From positions 1 through 5,519 of the forward strand of contig JAEZLR010000037.1 in assembly GCA_023415205.1 (NCBI GenBank): a stretch of 5,519 bases of DNA. The letters are read 5' to 3'. Below, piece after piece: positions 1 to 5,519 of this stretch; within the stretch, counting starts at the first letter, position 1; the number at the start of each line of letters is the position of its first letter. Made by a program: the position numbers and the translations under genes. Below the pieces are notes generated by a model. It saw nothing but the letters and a program-made list of their open reading frames with translations, ran no database searches and was not told where the DNA came from. Origin of the DNA: Bacillota bacterium (GTDB lineage Bacteria > Bacillota > Clostridia > DSM-8532).

Positions 1-25
1 CAACCTGGATGGCGCGATTGCCAGC
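1..25 (+). repeat. Terminal direct repeat, left copy
   Basis: The first 25 nt (CAACCTGGAT...TGCCAGC) are identical to 5495-5519. A perfect match placed exactly at both window ends is what a circular molecule or a circularised contig gives when cut with a short overlap. It could also be two copies of a genomic repeat chosen as the window limits. Confidence 0.95.
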
Positions 26-121
26 GACCTCACAAGAACAAAAACGAGCATTGACAACTTCCTGCGACGAGGACAGCAAGAAGATTTAAACATCATGGCC
101 TATCATCAATCAAACTTTTGA
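2..121 (+). pseudogene. Open C-terminal tail of 39 codons within the repetitive element
   Basis: An open frame runs in from the left edge and ends at TGA 119-121, inside the 17-nt terminal inverted repeat. The peptide starts NLDGAIASDL and ends NIMAYHQSNF. If the window is joined end to end through its 25-nt repeat, the frame continues upstream to a stop at 5418-5420. That makes 64 codons with no in-frame ATG, preceding residues including VVPLRFTARPC. It may be a remnant of a coding region in a mobile element, or simply an open frame in a repetitive sequence. I do not recognise a protein family and do not claim it is translated. Confidence 0.3.
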
Positions 122-132
122 GACAGCTCCTT
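89..132 (+). repeat. Left terminal inverted repeat
   Basis: Two exact blocks match the reverse complement of the right arm: AACATCATGGCCTATC (89-104) and TTTTGAGACAGCTCCTT (116-132), separated here by 11 nt. Weaker similarity, around GCATTGACAAC, extends outward to about position 48. The outer end of the element is near 130-132; the operon-side DNA after it shows no match to the right flank. Confidence 0.85.
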
Positions 133-156
133 CTATTTTATTTCAGATAATTTATT

Positions 157-1074
157 CTACCTTCTGAAGCTGACAGGCATTTTGTCGCCCAAAGCCCAGC
201 TCAGTCTGCTCCTCAGTTTCTCCATGCGTTCATCGTTCTGCGGCTCGTCGGCAAAATGAGTATATTCCCAGCCACCGGCGATATATTTTCCCTCAGCAAG
301 ATGGTTATAGCGCAGAAGTTCCACCTGTTTTACACCTTCTCCAAAACCGGAGATGATCCTGCCAAAGCCGTTCATTTCCTCATCGCCGTCATTCACACCC
401 GGGATAACGGGAATACGTACAATGATGTTTTCATGTATATGGGAAAGCCTGTCCAGGTTGTCAATAATGATTTTGCTGCTCTCCCCCGTCCAATAGCGAT
501 GCTTCTCTGGATCAGGGTGTTTCAGATCCAAAAGCAAAAGTTCCGCATGGGGAGATACCTTTGCCACATTCCGCCAAGGCACGAACAGCGCACTTTCAAC
601 AGCGGTGCCGATGTTGAGCGCTTGGCACGCCTTCAAAAGCTCTGCAGTGAAATCCGGATACAGGAGGCACTCGCCACCGGATACGGTCACTCCCCCGCCG
701 CTGCCCTCATAATAGGCTTTGTCCTTTTCTATCTCACGAAGTGTTTTCTCCACACTTACCATTTCACCGCAGAAGCTGAGTGCCCCTGTGGGGCAGTCCT
801 CCGCACATTTGCCGCAGTCCCTGCAGCCTTGACGAAGATACAACACTCTGCTGTTTTCCACCCGGTGGTGCTGTGGGCAAAGCTCCGCGCATCTGCCGCA
901 GCCTATACACTTGTTGTATGTGAACAGCACCTCTCCCGCTGCGCTCTGGGTCTCCGGATTGTGGCACCACCGACACCTCAGGGCACAGCCCTTTAAGAAA
1001 ACCACCGTACGCACCCCCGGGCCGTCATGAAGAGAGCATCGGGAAATATTGGTGACCGGTGCGCTCAGAGGCAT
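157..1074 (-). CDS. Glycyl-radical enzyme activating protein (radical SAM, two extra 4Fe-4S clusters)
   Basis: This 305-residue protein is the activase for the GRE encoded just upstream. Family knowledge: it uses a [4Fe-4S] cluster and S-adenosylmethionine to abstract hydrogen from the partner's conserved glycine, in the anaerobic cytoplasm. Visible motifs: HDGPGVRT at residues 16-23, then the radical-SAM CxxxCxxC at C30, C34 and C37 followed by HNPE. Two ferredoxin-like CxxCxxCxxxC motifs follow (C56/C59/C62/C66 and C84/C87/C90/C94), an insert typical of activases of non-PFL GREs and absent from the short PflA type. GGGVTVSGGE (127-135) is the SAM-binding stretch and DLKHPDPEKH (183-192) is also characteristic. 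One oddity: the residue after SGGE is Cys136, where Pro is usual. The start overlaps the GRE stop by 10 nt and has its own AGGAAGGA site 10 nt upstream, which suggests translational coupling. Length is normal and nothing looks broken. The family is certain; specificity follows the partner. Confidence 0.94.
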   Translation of the reverse strand: MPLSAPVTNISRCSLHDGPGVRTVVFLKGCALRCRWCHNPETQSAAGEVLFTYNKCIGCGRCAELCPQHHRVENSRVLYLRQGCRDCGKCAEDCPTGALSFCGEMVSVEKTLREIEKDKAYYEGSGGGVTVSGGECLLYPDFTAELLKACQALNIGTAVESALFVPWRNVAKVSPHAELLLLDLKHPDPEKHRYWTGESSKIIIDNLDRLSHIHENIIVRIPVIPGVNDGDEEMNGFGRIISGFGEGVKQVELLRYNHLAEGKYIAGGWEYTHFADEPQNDERMEKLRSRLSWALGDKMPVSFRR

Positions 1075-3338
1075 ATGTGTTTCGTCCTTCCTATAATATG
1101 ATCCTGCAGCTCAGGGGTCAGCAGATTAAACTTTTGGCTAAAGCCGCAGACACGCACTGCCAGATTATTATACTTGTCGGGATATTTCTGTGCATCAATC
1201 AGAGTCTCCGCATTCACGGTGTTGAACTGCACATTGCTCAGGCCCTTTTTCCCTGCAGCAATGAGAATATCTGTCAGAATGCCTATATTGCTGTCACAGA
1301 AGAGCTTGGGGTCTACCTCAACAATGGCGGAGGTAGTGCCGGGCGTTCTGGTGGTGGGCAGCTTGGAAAGGGAGTTCAGTAGAGCTGTAAGGCCAGTGAA
1401 GTCCCTTCCCTGCATGGGGCTGCAGCTGTAGGCAGTGGGTTCTCCCGCTTTGCGTCCGTCGGGGGAGGCAGCACTGGCAAAGCCGTCATCAATCATCCAT
1501 TTGAAGGTAAATGGCTGGGCATGGAAGGAAAGAGAGTATTTCTCACTGAGCTCATCCAGTTCGTCACAGCAGAAATCCAACAGGGATGCGGCCAGAGTAT
1601 CCACTTCATCGTCATCGTTGCCAAACTTCGGTGCTTTATTGAGAAACATCTGTCGGATAGCTTCATTGGGATAGTTCTCTTCCAATACGCATCGGAGCTC
1701 CGAGAGGGTCAGCAGTCTGTCCTCATATACGAACTTTTTAATGACCATAAGGGAGTCGGCCAGATTGGGTATGCCGCCGATCATGATCTGATAATAATCA
1801 TATTTTGAACCGCCATCGTTGAAATCCCGTCCGCTTTCTATGCAGCCCTCTGTCAGCAAAGACTTTACGGGGCACTGGGAGTTGTGGACAGCGTCCGGGC
1901 GGAATTCCGCCACCACCTGACAGGTGACATCCAGAATATGGGCGATCTGCACCAGAATAGCATGGTAAAAGTTATCAAAGCTATCCAGCTTTTCCGGCCC
2001 ACCGGTTTTTACGCCGGGAGCCTTTTCGGGAAACATCATACTGCTTCCGTTACAGAGCACATATTCAACGGCCTTCAGTAGATTTGTTTCTCCTGTTACC
2101 GCATGGGGGTTGGCCTTTCCCGGAACGGTGGTCTCCACGCAACCCAGTTGGGTATAATCGCAGGCATCTTCTCTGGAAATGCCCTTGTAGATCAGGGCAG
2201 GAATCATCACCTCGTCATTGAAGAAGAATGGAACCCCCTTCTGCACATGACCTACAACCTCCAATGCCCGTCTGAGGAACTCTGGCTCTGTATTTCTGCC
2301 GAAACGCACCGAGAGACAGCGAATGAAGTTCAACTGCTCGGTGGCATCCAACATCAGATAGGAAAGCTCATTGACCTGACTTTTTCCGTTGACGTCGGTG
2401 CCACCTACGCAGGACTGCTGTACGTCATAGTCACGGTAGAGCTTGATCCACAATAAGCAGATCAGCTCAAAAGCCTCTTCCGCGGTGAGCACCCCCCTGC
2501 AGATGTCCTCCACATAATAGGGGTATAGGATCTGGTCGAGGCGCCCCAGGGAGTTGGCATTGATGCCGTCTTCCCATGTATTGAGAATATGGGCAAACCA
2601 AAGGGCCTGCAAAGCCTCACGAAAGCTCCGTGCAGGCTTTGCGGGGACCTGAACGCAGGTCTCAATAATACTCCGCAGATCCTCCGGATCATATTCTCCT
2701 CTGCCGCTTTCCAGAAGCTCTTTTGCGTTGTCCGCATAGCGCAGGCCCATCTCACAGGCAGCGGTGCAGAGAATTCTCATGGAACGGTAGACAGGATTGC
2801 TGCCATTGAGCCTCTCATATTTCTCTACCTTTTCCAACAAGCCAGAAAAGCCCAGCTTCAGCACCTGCTCATAGCCTAGCACTGTGTGGGAATGGTCTAT
2901 TATCCGCCCAATCCCGCTTCTGTCATCCTGCATATCAAGCTCTGATGGAGTGAGCACATAGTTGGGTGTCACGTGAAAAGTCTCTTTCCCGGAATCAATG
3001 ATATTAAAATACTCCTGTGCCTTTTCCTCCGGTATATGGCTTTGGGCCATGATCCTGCGCCATTCAGGCGTGTTCTTCGGCTCACAGCATTCCTTCATAG
3101 GACCGTCTCCGTAGTTGAAGCCAACCAATAGCTCCCGAGGAGCAATCCATGGCGTCATATTCTGGATAATGGAGGCCAAACCGGAGGCCACGATTTCCGG
3201 ATTGGAAAGGCCATCCGCAAAAGCTTTTGCCCGGCCTATATTGAGATACACCCAGGGCTGGGCGCGAAAATGTTCCTGATTGCTATGCCGAATTGCTTCC
3301 TCTCTCAGGAAGCTGCAGCGTTCAGATAGAGGGAACAT
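1065..3338 (-). CDS. Glycyl radical enzyme of unassigned specificity (PFL-like dehydratase/lyase/decarboxylase type)
   Basis: The 757-residue protein has the two standard GRE parts: a PFL-like barrel domain over most of its length and a C-terminal glycine-radical domain from about residue 625. The active-site loop reads LGCVETTVPGK, giving the thiyl Cys400 and the acid/base Glu402. The radical loop VRVCGFSQKF puts the radical on Gly732, followed by the usual tail TPELQDHIIGRTKH. Other family landmarks are SLGRLDQ (263-269), FFNDEVMIPAL (372-382) and HTVLGYEQVLKLG (151-163). A single Cys followed by x-Glu excludes pyruvate formate-lyase, which has adjacent cysteines, and points to the eliminase/decarboxylase branch (glycerol or propanediol dehydratase, choline lyase, hydroxyproline dehydratase, isethionate lyase, arylacetate decarboxylases). 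The loop continues as GCVET, not the GCVEP I recall for glycerol dehydratase and choline lyase. The N-terminus is short, with no microcompartment-targeting extension. The start is supported by AAAGGAG 10 nt upstream. The enzyme is cytoplasmic and oxygen-sensitive. I do not assign a substrate. Confidence 0.94.
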   Translation of the reverse strand: MFPLSERCSFLREEAIRHSNQEHFRAQPWVYLNIGRAKAFADGLSNPEIVASGLASIIQNMTPWIAPRELLVGFNYGDGPMKECCEPKNTPEWRRIMAQSHIPEEKAQEYFNIIDSGKETFHVTPNYVLTPSELDMQDDRSGIGRIIDHSHTVLGYEQVLKLGFSGLLEKVEKYERLNGSNPVYRSMRILCTAACEMGLRYADNAKELLESGRGEYDPEDLRSIIETCVQVPAKPARSFREALQALWFAHILNTWEDGINANSLGRLDQILYPYYVEDICRGVLTAEEAFELICLLWIKLYRDYDVQQSCVGGTDVNGKSQVNELSYLMLDATEQLNFIRCLSVRFGRNTEPEFLRRALEVVGHVQKGVPFFFNDEVMIPALIYKGISREDACDYTQLGCVETTVPGKANPHAVTGETNLLKAVEYVLCNGSSMMFPEKAPGVKTGGPEKLDSFDNFYHAILVQIAHILDVTCQVVAEFRPDAVHNSQCPVKSLLTEGCIESGRDFNDGGSKYDYYQIMIGGIPNLADSLMVIKKFVYEDRLLTLSELRCVLEENYPNEAIRQMFLNKAPKFGNDDDEVDTLAASLLDFCCDELDELSEKYSLSFHAQPFTFKWMIDDGFASAASPDGRKAGEPTAYSCSPMQGRDFTGLTALLNSLSKLPTTRTPGTTSAIVEVDPKLFCDSNIGILTDILIAAGKKGLSNVQFNTVNAETLIDAQKYPDKYNNLAVRVCGFSQKFNLLTPELQDHIIGRTKHICL
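1085..1092 (-). promoter_or_regulatory. Ribosome binding site of the activase, inside the GRE coding region
   Basis: AGGAAGGA on the minus strand lies 10 nt before the activase ATG (1074) and within the last codons of the GRE gene, whose TGA is at 1067-1065. The site decides the activase start and makes the 10-nt gene overlap credible, since ribosomes ending the GRE would be positioned to reinitiate. Confidence 0.75.
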
Positions 3339-3348
3339 CGTCTGCTTT

Positions 3349-3355
3349 CTCCTTT
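3349..3355 (-). promoter_or_regulatory. Ribosome binding site of the GRE gene
   Basis: AAAGGAG on the minus strand, 10 nt before the ATG at 3338, inside the 41-nt gap that follows the lipoprotein stop. No hairpin or T-run terminator is visible in this gap, which supports co-transcription. Confidence 0.8.
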
Positions 3356-3379
3356 CATTCCTGTTTTTTGTTGTCTTCC

Positions 3380-5164
3380 TTATCTCGTATAGTGCTCCAG
3401 ACCTGCCTCCAGGATAGCGGCAGAAACAACCATCAAAACCGAAGTGCCAGTGGTCATGCTTTGCTGAGGAACACTGTTTTTTAAGTACCAGTTAGATCCG
3501 CTACCTTCCGCCGGCCCACTCCAGGAGCCGCCAAAGTAACCGTCAACGGTTCTGGCGTTGATACTGATAGAAACAGCAGTATCCTTCAGAAGCTTCCGCA
3601 TGGCCTCGGTCTCAGGCAGGGACAAAACCTCAGAGGCATAGAATGCGGCATAAGTACCGTTAGTCCAGGCATCGCGGTCATTAAGAAGCACGCCGTTATT
3701 GTTATACCATTTCAAAAGGCCCTCATTGGTTTTATAAATGCGTTCCAAATATTTTTCGTCACCACAGATGCGGTAGAATTTAGCAGAGAGGGCAGCCATA
3801 CCCATGTTTCCGGTGAGGAAGGATGCACTTCCCCCTTCAACGATCTCATTTTCGTTGCCCTTATGGAAGGCACGATTCGCCTCACAGTAATAGATGCCAT
3901 CATCCCGGATAAGGCGATTGTGCATACCGTTATAGGAGCGCAGCGCCAGATCGTAGAAACGCTGTTCACCGGTTATCTCCCAGATTTGAAGCCAGGCCCA
4001 GGCAATGCCTACCTCATAGAGGGACATGTAATCCACGTCATCTTTATAGTAAATACCATCCAACTCCGCATCGTACCAACGCTTGTCCACGTTGTCCAGA
4101 AGCCCAATGGCCCTGTCCAGAAACCACTGATCACCGGTCACGGTATAGTAGGAAATCAGCATCATGGCGTTCCATGCACAGTCATCGGAGGCCCAATTGA
4201 AGAGACCTCCTGCATTCTCCAATTCCTCAGCTGTAAAATTGTTGCGGAAGAAATTCGCCTCGGCGCTGATAAGATCATAATAATAGCTATCACCGGTAAT
4301 TCGCCACATATCATAGATGCAGAAATACAGCATGGCTGTCTCCCAGATTGATCCTCTCTCGTCGGGAAGATCACCGGTAAAGCCGGACCAGGTTGGAGCT
4401 ATCTTGCCTGTTTTTGTGTCGCTGGTCCAGAAGTTTGAAATCAAATCGTCAGTGGCAAGCCTGGCCAGCGCAAGATAGAAGCCATCGTCTCCCGGCTTTA
4501 CGGTCTCCATCAGCTTTTCTGCCGGAGACTGGGGAAAAATCGATTCTTCAAAGATGAAATCTGAGAAGCGAATACCGGAGCTGCATTCCATACCTGCTTT
4601 GCTGATACTTGAGAGGATTCGTTCATTCAGTGCATTTGTCTCCAGCTCATAAATCACTTTGCCGCTTTGCAAAAGCGTCACATATACACGGGATACCCCC
4701 TCGTATTTGACGGCAGTGACATGGAGAGGCGTATTCCTGTCGAACTTAATATCGCTTTTACCCTCAATATCACGCTTCCACTGGTCTCTGAGCTGAGTAT
4801 CCAGATTGCAACTAAGGTTTTTGTCGTCTATCTCAAGACAGACCGATAGAACGGGCTTCCACTCCTTGTTGTAAAGCACCGCTCTTGCGTATTTTGCATC
4901 GGTAAATAGAATATCCGCCTCCAACAGCCAACTACCCTTCTGTTCGGAAGCTTTGTAATGAGCCTCGCCGTTCGAAGAAGCATAGATCATACCCAATTCT
5001 GTGCTCCAGTCCAGGGGTAATGTCCAGTCCCTGCTCATCTCAACAGGCTCTGACGTTAGCTCGGGGGGGTTGCTTTCGGTCGGCACGGTATTGCTGCATC
5101 CTGAGAGAAGCATGGAAAATACCAGTATCACTGTGATAATTCTAACCAGGTGCTCGTTATTCAT
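3380..5164 (-). CDS. Secreted lipoprotein with N-terminal lectin-like domain and GH76-like (alpha/alpha)6 glycosidase domain
   Basis: This is the first gene of the operon, 594 residues. A type II signal peptide is clear: hydrophobic residues 8-20, then the lipobox LLSGC with lipidated Cys23, and a Ser/Thr/Pro/Glu linker (24-45). The mature protein should be anchored on the outer face of the membrane. Residues about 50-208 look like a beta-sandwich of the concanavalin/LamG or DUF1080 kind (GSWLLEADILF, then a closing strand GIRFSDFIFEE). Residues about 225-590 form an (alpha/alpha)6 toroid, with recurrent xTGDxxYxxxA helix hairpins near 288, 342, 397 and 466. ASDDCAWNAMMLISYYTVTGD, with Asp327-Asp328, resembles the catalytic Asp-Asp region of GH76 alpha-1,6-mannanases. 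LDGIYY, RDDGIYY and the C-terminal GGSWSGP ... QQSMTTGTSVLMVVSAA also fit GH76. Whether it hydrolyses mannan or another glycan cannot be told; a divergent toroid family, such as a GH88/105-like enzyme, is the alternative. The start has AAAGGA 7 nt upstream. Confidence 0.82.
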   Translation of the reverse strand: MNNEHLVRIITVILVFSMLLSGCSNTVPTESNPPELTSEPVEMSRDWTLPLDWSTELGMIYASSNGEAHYKASEQKGSWLLEADILFTDAKYARAVLYNKEWKPVLSVCLEIDDKNLSCNLDTQLRDQWKRDIEGKSDIKFDRNTPLHVTAVKYEGVSRVYVTLLQSGKVIYELETNALNERILSSISKAGMECSSGIRFSDFIFEESIFPQSPAEKLMETVKPGDDGFYLALARLATDDLISNFWTSDTKTGKIAPTWSGFTGDLPDERGSIWETAMLYFCIYDMWRITGDSYYYDLISAEANFFRNNFTAEELENAGGLFNWASDDCAWNAMMLISYYTVTGDQWFLDRAIGLLDNVDKRWYDAELDGIYYKDDVDYMSLYEVGIAWAWLQIWEITGEQRFYDLALRSYNGMHNRLIRDDGIYYCEANRAFHKGNENEIVEGGSASFLTGNMGMAALSAKFYRICGDEKYLERIYKTNEGLLKWYNNNGVLLNDRDAWTNGTYAAFYASEVLSLPETEAMRKLLKDTAVSISINARTVDGYFGGSWSGPAEGSGSNWYLKNSVPQQSMTTGTSVLMVVSAAILEAGLEHYTR

Positions 5165-5171
5165 TGCTGTT

Positions 5172-5177
5172 TCCTTT
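5172..5177 (-). promoter_or_regulatory. Ribosome binding site of the lipoprotein gene
   Basis: AAAGGA on the minus strand, 7 nt before the ATG at 5164. It fixes the start so that the translation begins with a short charged n-region and a complete lipoprotein signal peptide. Confidence 0.75.
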
Positions 5178-5215
5178 CGAAATAACGCCTACAGTTATCT
5201 GAAATGATCAGTCTA

Positions 5216-5244
5216 ATTCTACTATGATGGTACATTTATGTCAA
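5216..5244 (-). promoter_or_regulatory. Sigma-A-type promoter of the operon
   Basis: On the minus strand a perfect -35 box TTGACA (5244-5239) is followed by exactly 17 nt and a -10 box TAGAAT (5221-5216, five of six consensus positions). The predicted start point is near 5209-5212, giving an untranslated leader of about 45-48 nt before the lipoprotein ATG at 5164. It is the only strong promoter I see upstream of the operon, and it lies outside the repetitive element, so the operon appears to bring its own promoter. Confidence 0.8.
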
Positions 5245-5255
5245 TTGGTTTGACA
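5239..5255. promoter_or_regulatory. Candidate operator: 6-5-6 inverted repeat over the -35 box
   Basis: TGTCAA and TTGACA are perfect inverted half-sites separated by the 5-nt spacer TTGGT. One half is the -35 hexamer itself, so a dimeric protein bound here would compete with RNA polymerase or contact it. Six-base arms can arise by chance in a 150-nt AT-rich region, and no regulator gene lies in the window. This is a suggestion only. Confidence 0.35.
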
Positions 5256-5314
5256 AATTATCATTAGCGAGCAATGTTGAGCATAGCTTTTTAAAGAACA
5301 ACTGAAAAGTTCAA

Positions 5315-5352
5315 AAGGAGCTGTCTCAAAACAGTAGATAGGCCATGATGTT
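5315..5352 (-). repeat. Right terminal inverted repeat
   Basis: The same 17-nt block (5315-5331) and 16-nt block (5337-5352) appear here in inverted orientation, with a 5-nt spacer CAGTA where the left arm has 11 nt. Weaker similarity continues to about 5396 (GTTGTCATGC, against GCATTGACAAC on the left). The 6-nt length difference preserves the reading frame that ends in TGA within the repeat. Confidence 0.85.
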
Positions 5353-5417
5353 CTAATCTGAAATGCCTCCGCAGGAGCAGATGAATGTTGTCATGCGAGA
5401 GTGTAGATCGAGTGAGG

Positions 5418-5442
5418 TAAAAGCAACAGGATGTTGCTTTTA
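5418..5442. repeat. Perfect hairpin, 10-bp stem and 5-nt loop
   Basis: TAAAAGCAAC and GTTGCTTTTA are perfect complements around the loop AGGAT. On either strand the stem ends in an A-rich 5' side and a T-run on the 3' side, the look of a small bidirectional terminator. The GC-containing part is only 5 bp, however, so termination would be weak. It lies inside the repetitive element. Confidence 0.6.
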
Positions 5443-5494
5443 GCCGGCACGCGCCTGGCCTGGTCGTTCCGCTTCGCTTCACTGCTCGGCCATG

Positions 5495-5519
5495 CAACCT
5501 GGATGGCGCGATTGCCAGC
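5495..5519 (+). repeat. Terminal direct repeat, right copy
   Basis: Exact copy of positions 1-25. Joining the two copies gives a 5,494-nt circle and restores one continuous element between the two inverted repeats. Confidence 0.95.

Larger units (their letters stand above)
1..132. mobile_element. MITE-like repetitive element, left portion
   Basis: This is the other arm of the element described at 5315-5519, ending with TTTTGAGACAGCTCCTT. It abuts the operon only 24 nt beyond the activase stop. No rho-independent terminator is visible between that stop and the element, so operon transcripts probably run into this arm. Confidence 0.55.
5165..5314. other. AT-rich intergenic region upstream of the operon
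   Basis: This 150-nt gap separates the right arm of the element from the lipoprotein start. It holds the promoter, the candidate operator and the lipoprotein ribosome site. I see no small gene, tRNA or riboswitch. Only weak leader structure is visible, such as ATAAC pairing with GTTAT around 5185-5201. Confidence 0.6.
5315..5519. mobile_element. MITE-like repetitive element, right portion
   Basis: This stretch begins with the inverted repeat AAGGAGCTGTCTCAAAA and holds no convincing gene. It contains a perfect 10-bp hairpin (5418-5442) and a GC-richer end. Joined through the terminal direct repeat to positions 26-132 it makes a ~312-bp unit with inverted ends. That size is far too small for a transposase, so it would be non-autonomous. 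No clear target-site duplication is visible in the flanks (TTCAA before, CTATT after). The ends resemble inverted repeats I associate with clostridial insertion sequences, but I cannot name the family. Confidence 0.55.

Noticed and set aside
122..156. Operon terminator after the activase
   Set aside because: No GC-rich stem with a following T-run can be found here, only AT-rich sequence running into the inverted repeat.
256..996. A 246-codon open frame on the plus strand
   Set aside because: It lies wholly antisense to the activase, whose radical-SAM and ferredoxin motifs are unmistakable. Its translation shows no domain, and no good ribosome site was seen.
1065..3338. Pyruvate formate-lyase (pflB)
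   Set aside because: PFL has two adjacent active-site cysteines. This enzyme has a single Cys followed by Val-Glu, the eliminase/decarboxylase pattern.
1065..3338. Microcompartment-associated GRE
   Set aside because: No N-terminal encapsulation extension is present, and no shell protein or aldehyde dehydrogenase gene lies in the window.
5063..5069. Run of seven G (C on the coding strand) in the lipoprotein linker, possible phase-variation site
   Set aside because: Seven bases is short for slipped-strand switching, the frame is intact, and the run simply encodes Pro-Pro in a linker.
5456..5492. Long-loop inverted repeat TGGCC ... GGCCA
   Set aside because: Only five pairs around a 27-nt loop in GC-richer sequence; likely chance.
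5291..5497. A 68-codon minus-strand open frame in the right arm
   Set aside because: It runs through the hairpin and the terminal inverted repeat, is low in domain-like features, and is best explained as an accidental frame in repetitive DNA.
1..5519. Self-replicating plasmid or phage
   Set aside because: Despite the matching ends there is no replication, partition, mobilisation, integrase or structural gene.

Overview
The window holds one compact operon, read entirely on the minus strand, surrounded by pieces of a short repetitive element. Transcription order is: a secreted lipoprotein with a GH76-like (alpha/alpha)6 glycosidase fold (5164 down to 3380), a glycyl radical enzyme (GRE) of the Cys-x-Glu eliminase/decarboxylase type (3338 down to 1065), and its radical-SAM activating enzyme (1074 down to 157). 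Spacing is tight: 41 nt between the first two genes and a 10-nt overlap between the last two. Each gene has a purine-rich Shine-Dalgarno sequence. A near-consensus sigma-A promoter (TTGACA, 17 nt, TAGAAT) sits about 50 nt upstream of the lipoprotein start, with a short inverted repeat over its -35 box.

The organism is most likely a strictly anaerobic gut-type Firmicute, perhaps Oscillospiraceae or Lachnospiraceae. The reasons are the oxygen-sensitive GRE/activase pair, the AAAGGAG-type ribosome sites, the lipobox signal peptide followed by a Ser/Thr/Pro/Glu linker, and intermediate GC. This is an inference, because no phylogenetic marker is present.

Region by region: positions 1-132 are one arm of a repetitive element, including a 39-codon open tail without a start. 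Positions 133-156 are a short spacer. Positions 157-5164 are the operon. Positions 5165-5314 are the promoter region. Positions 5315-5519 are the other arm of the element. The arms carry matching inverted repeats: a 17-nt and a 16-nt exact block separated by 11 or 5 nt. The first 25 nt of the window are identical to the last 25 nt. Joining the ends on that repeat gives a 5,494-nt circle in which the two arms form a single ~312-bp MITE-like element. The sequence is therefore either a real circular form (a translocatable unit with one repeat copy plus cargo), or a circular contig made by an assembler from an operon lying between two direct copies of the repeat. There are no replication, mobilisation or transposase genes, so it is not a self-sufficient plasmid.

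Working model (inference): the lipoprotein trims a glycan or glycoconjugate outside the cell, a released product is imported by a transporter not in this window, and the GRE, activated by its partner, carries out a radical elimination or C-C/C-heteroatom cleavage in the cytoplasm. The GRE substrate cannot be assigned from sequence alone. Coupling an extracellular GH76-like enzyme to an orphan GRE is the most interesting biology here.
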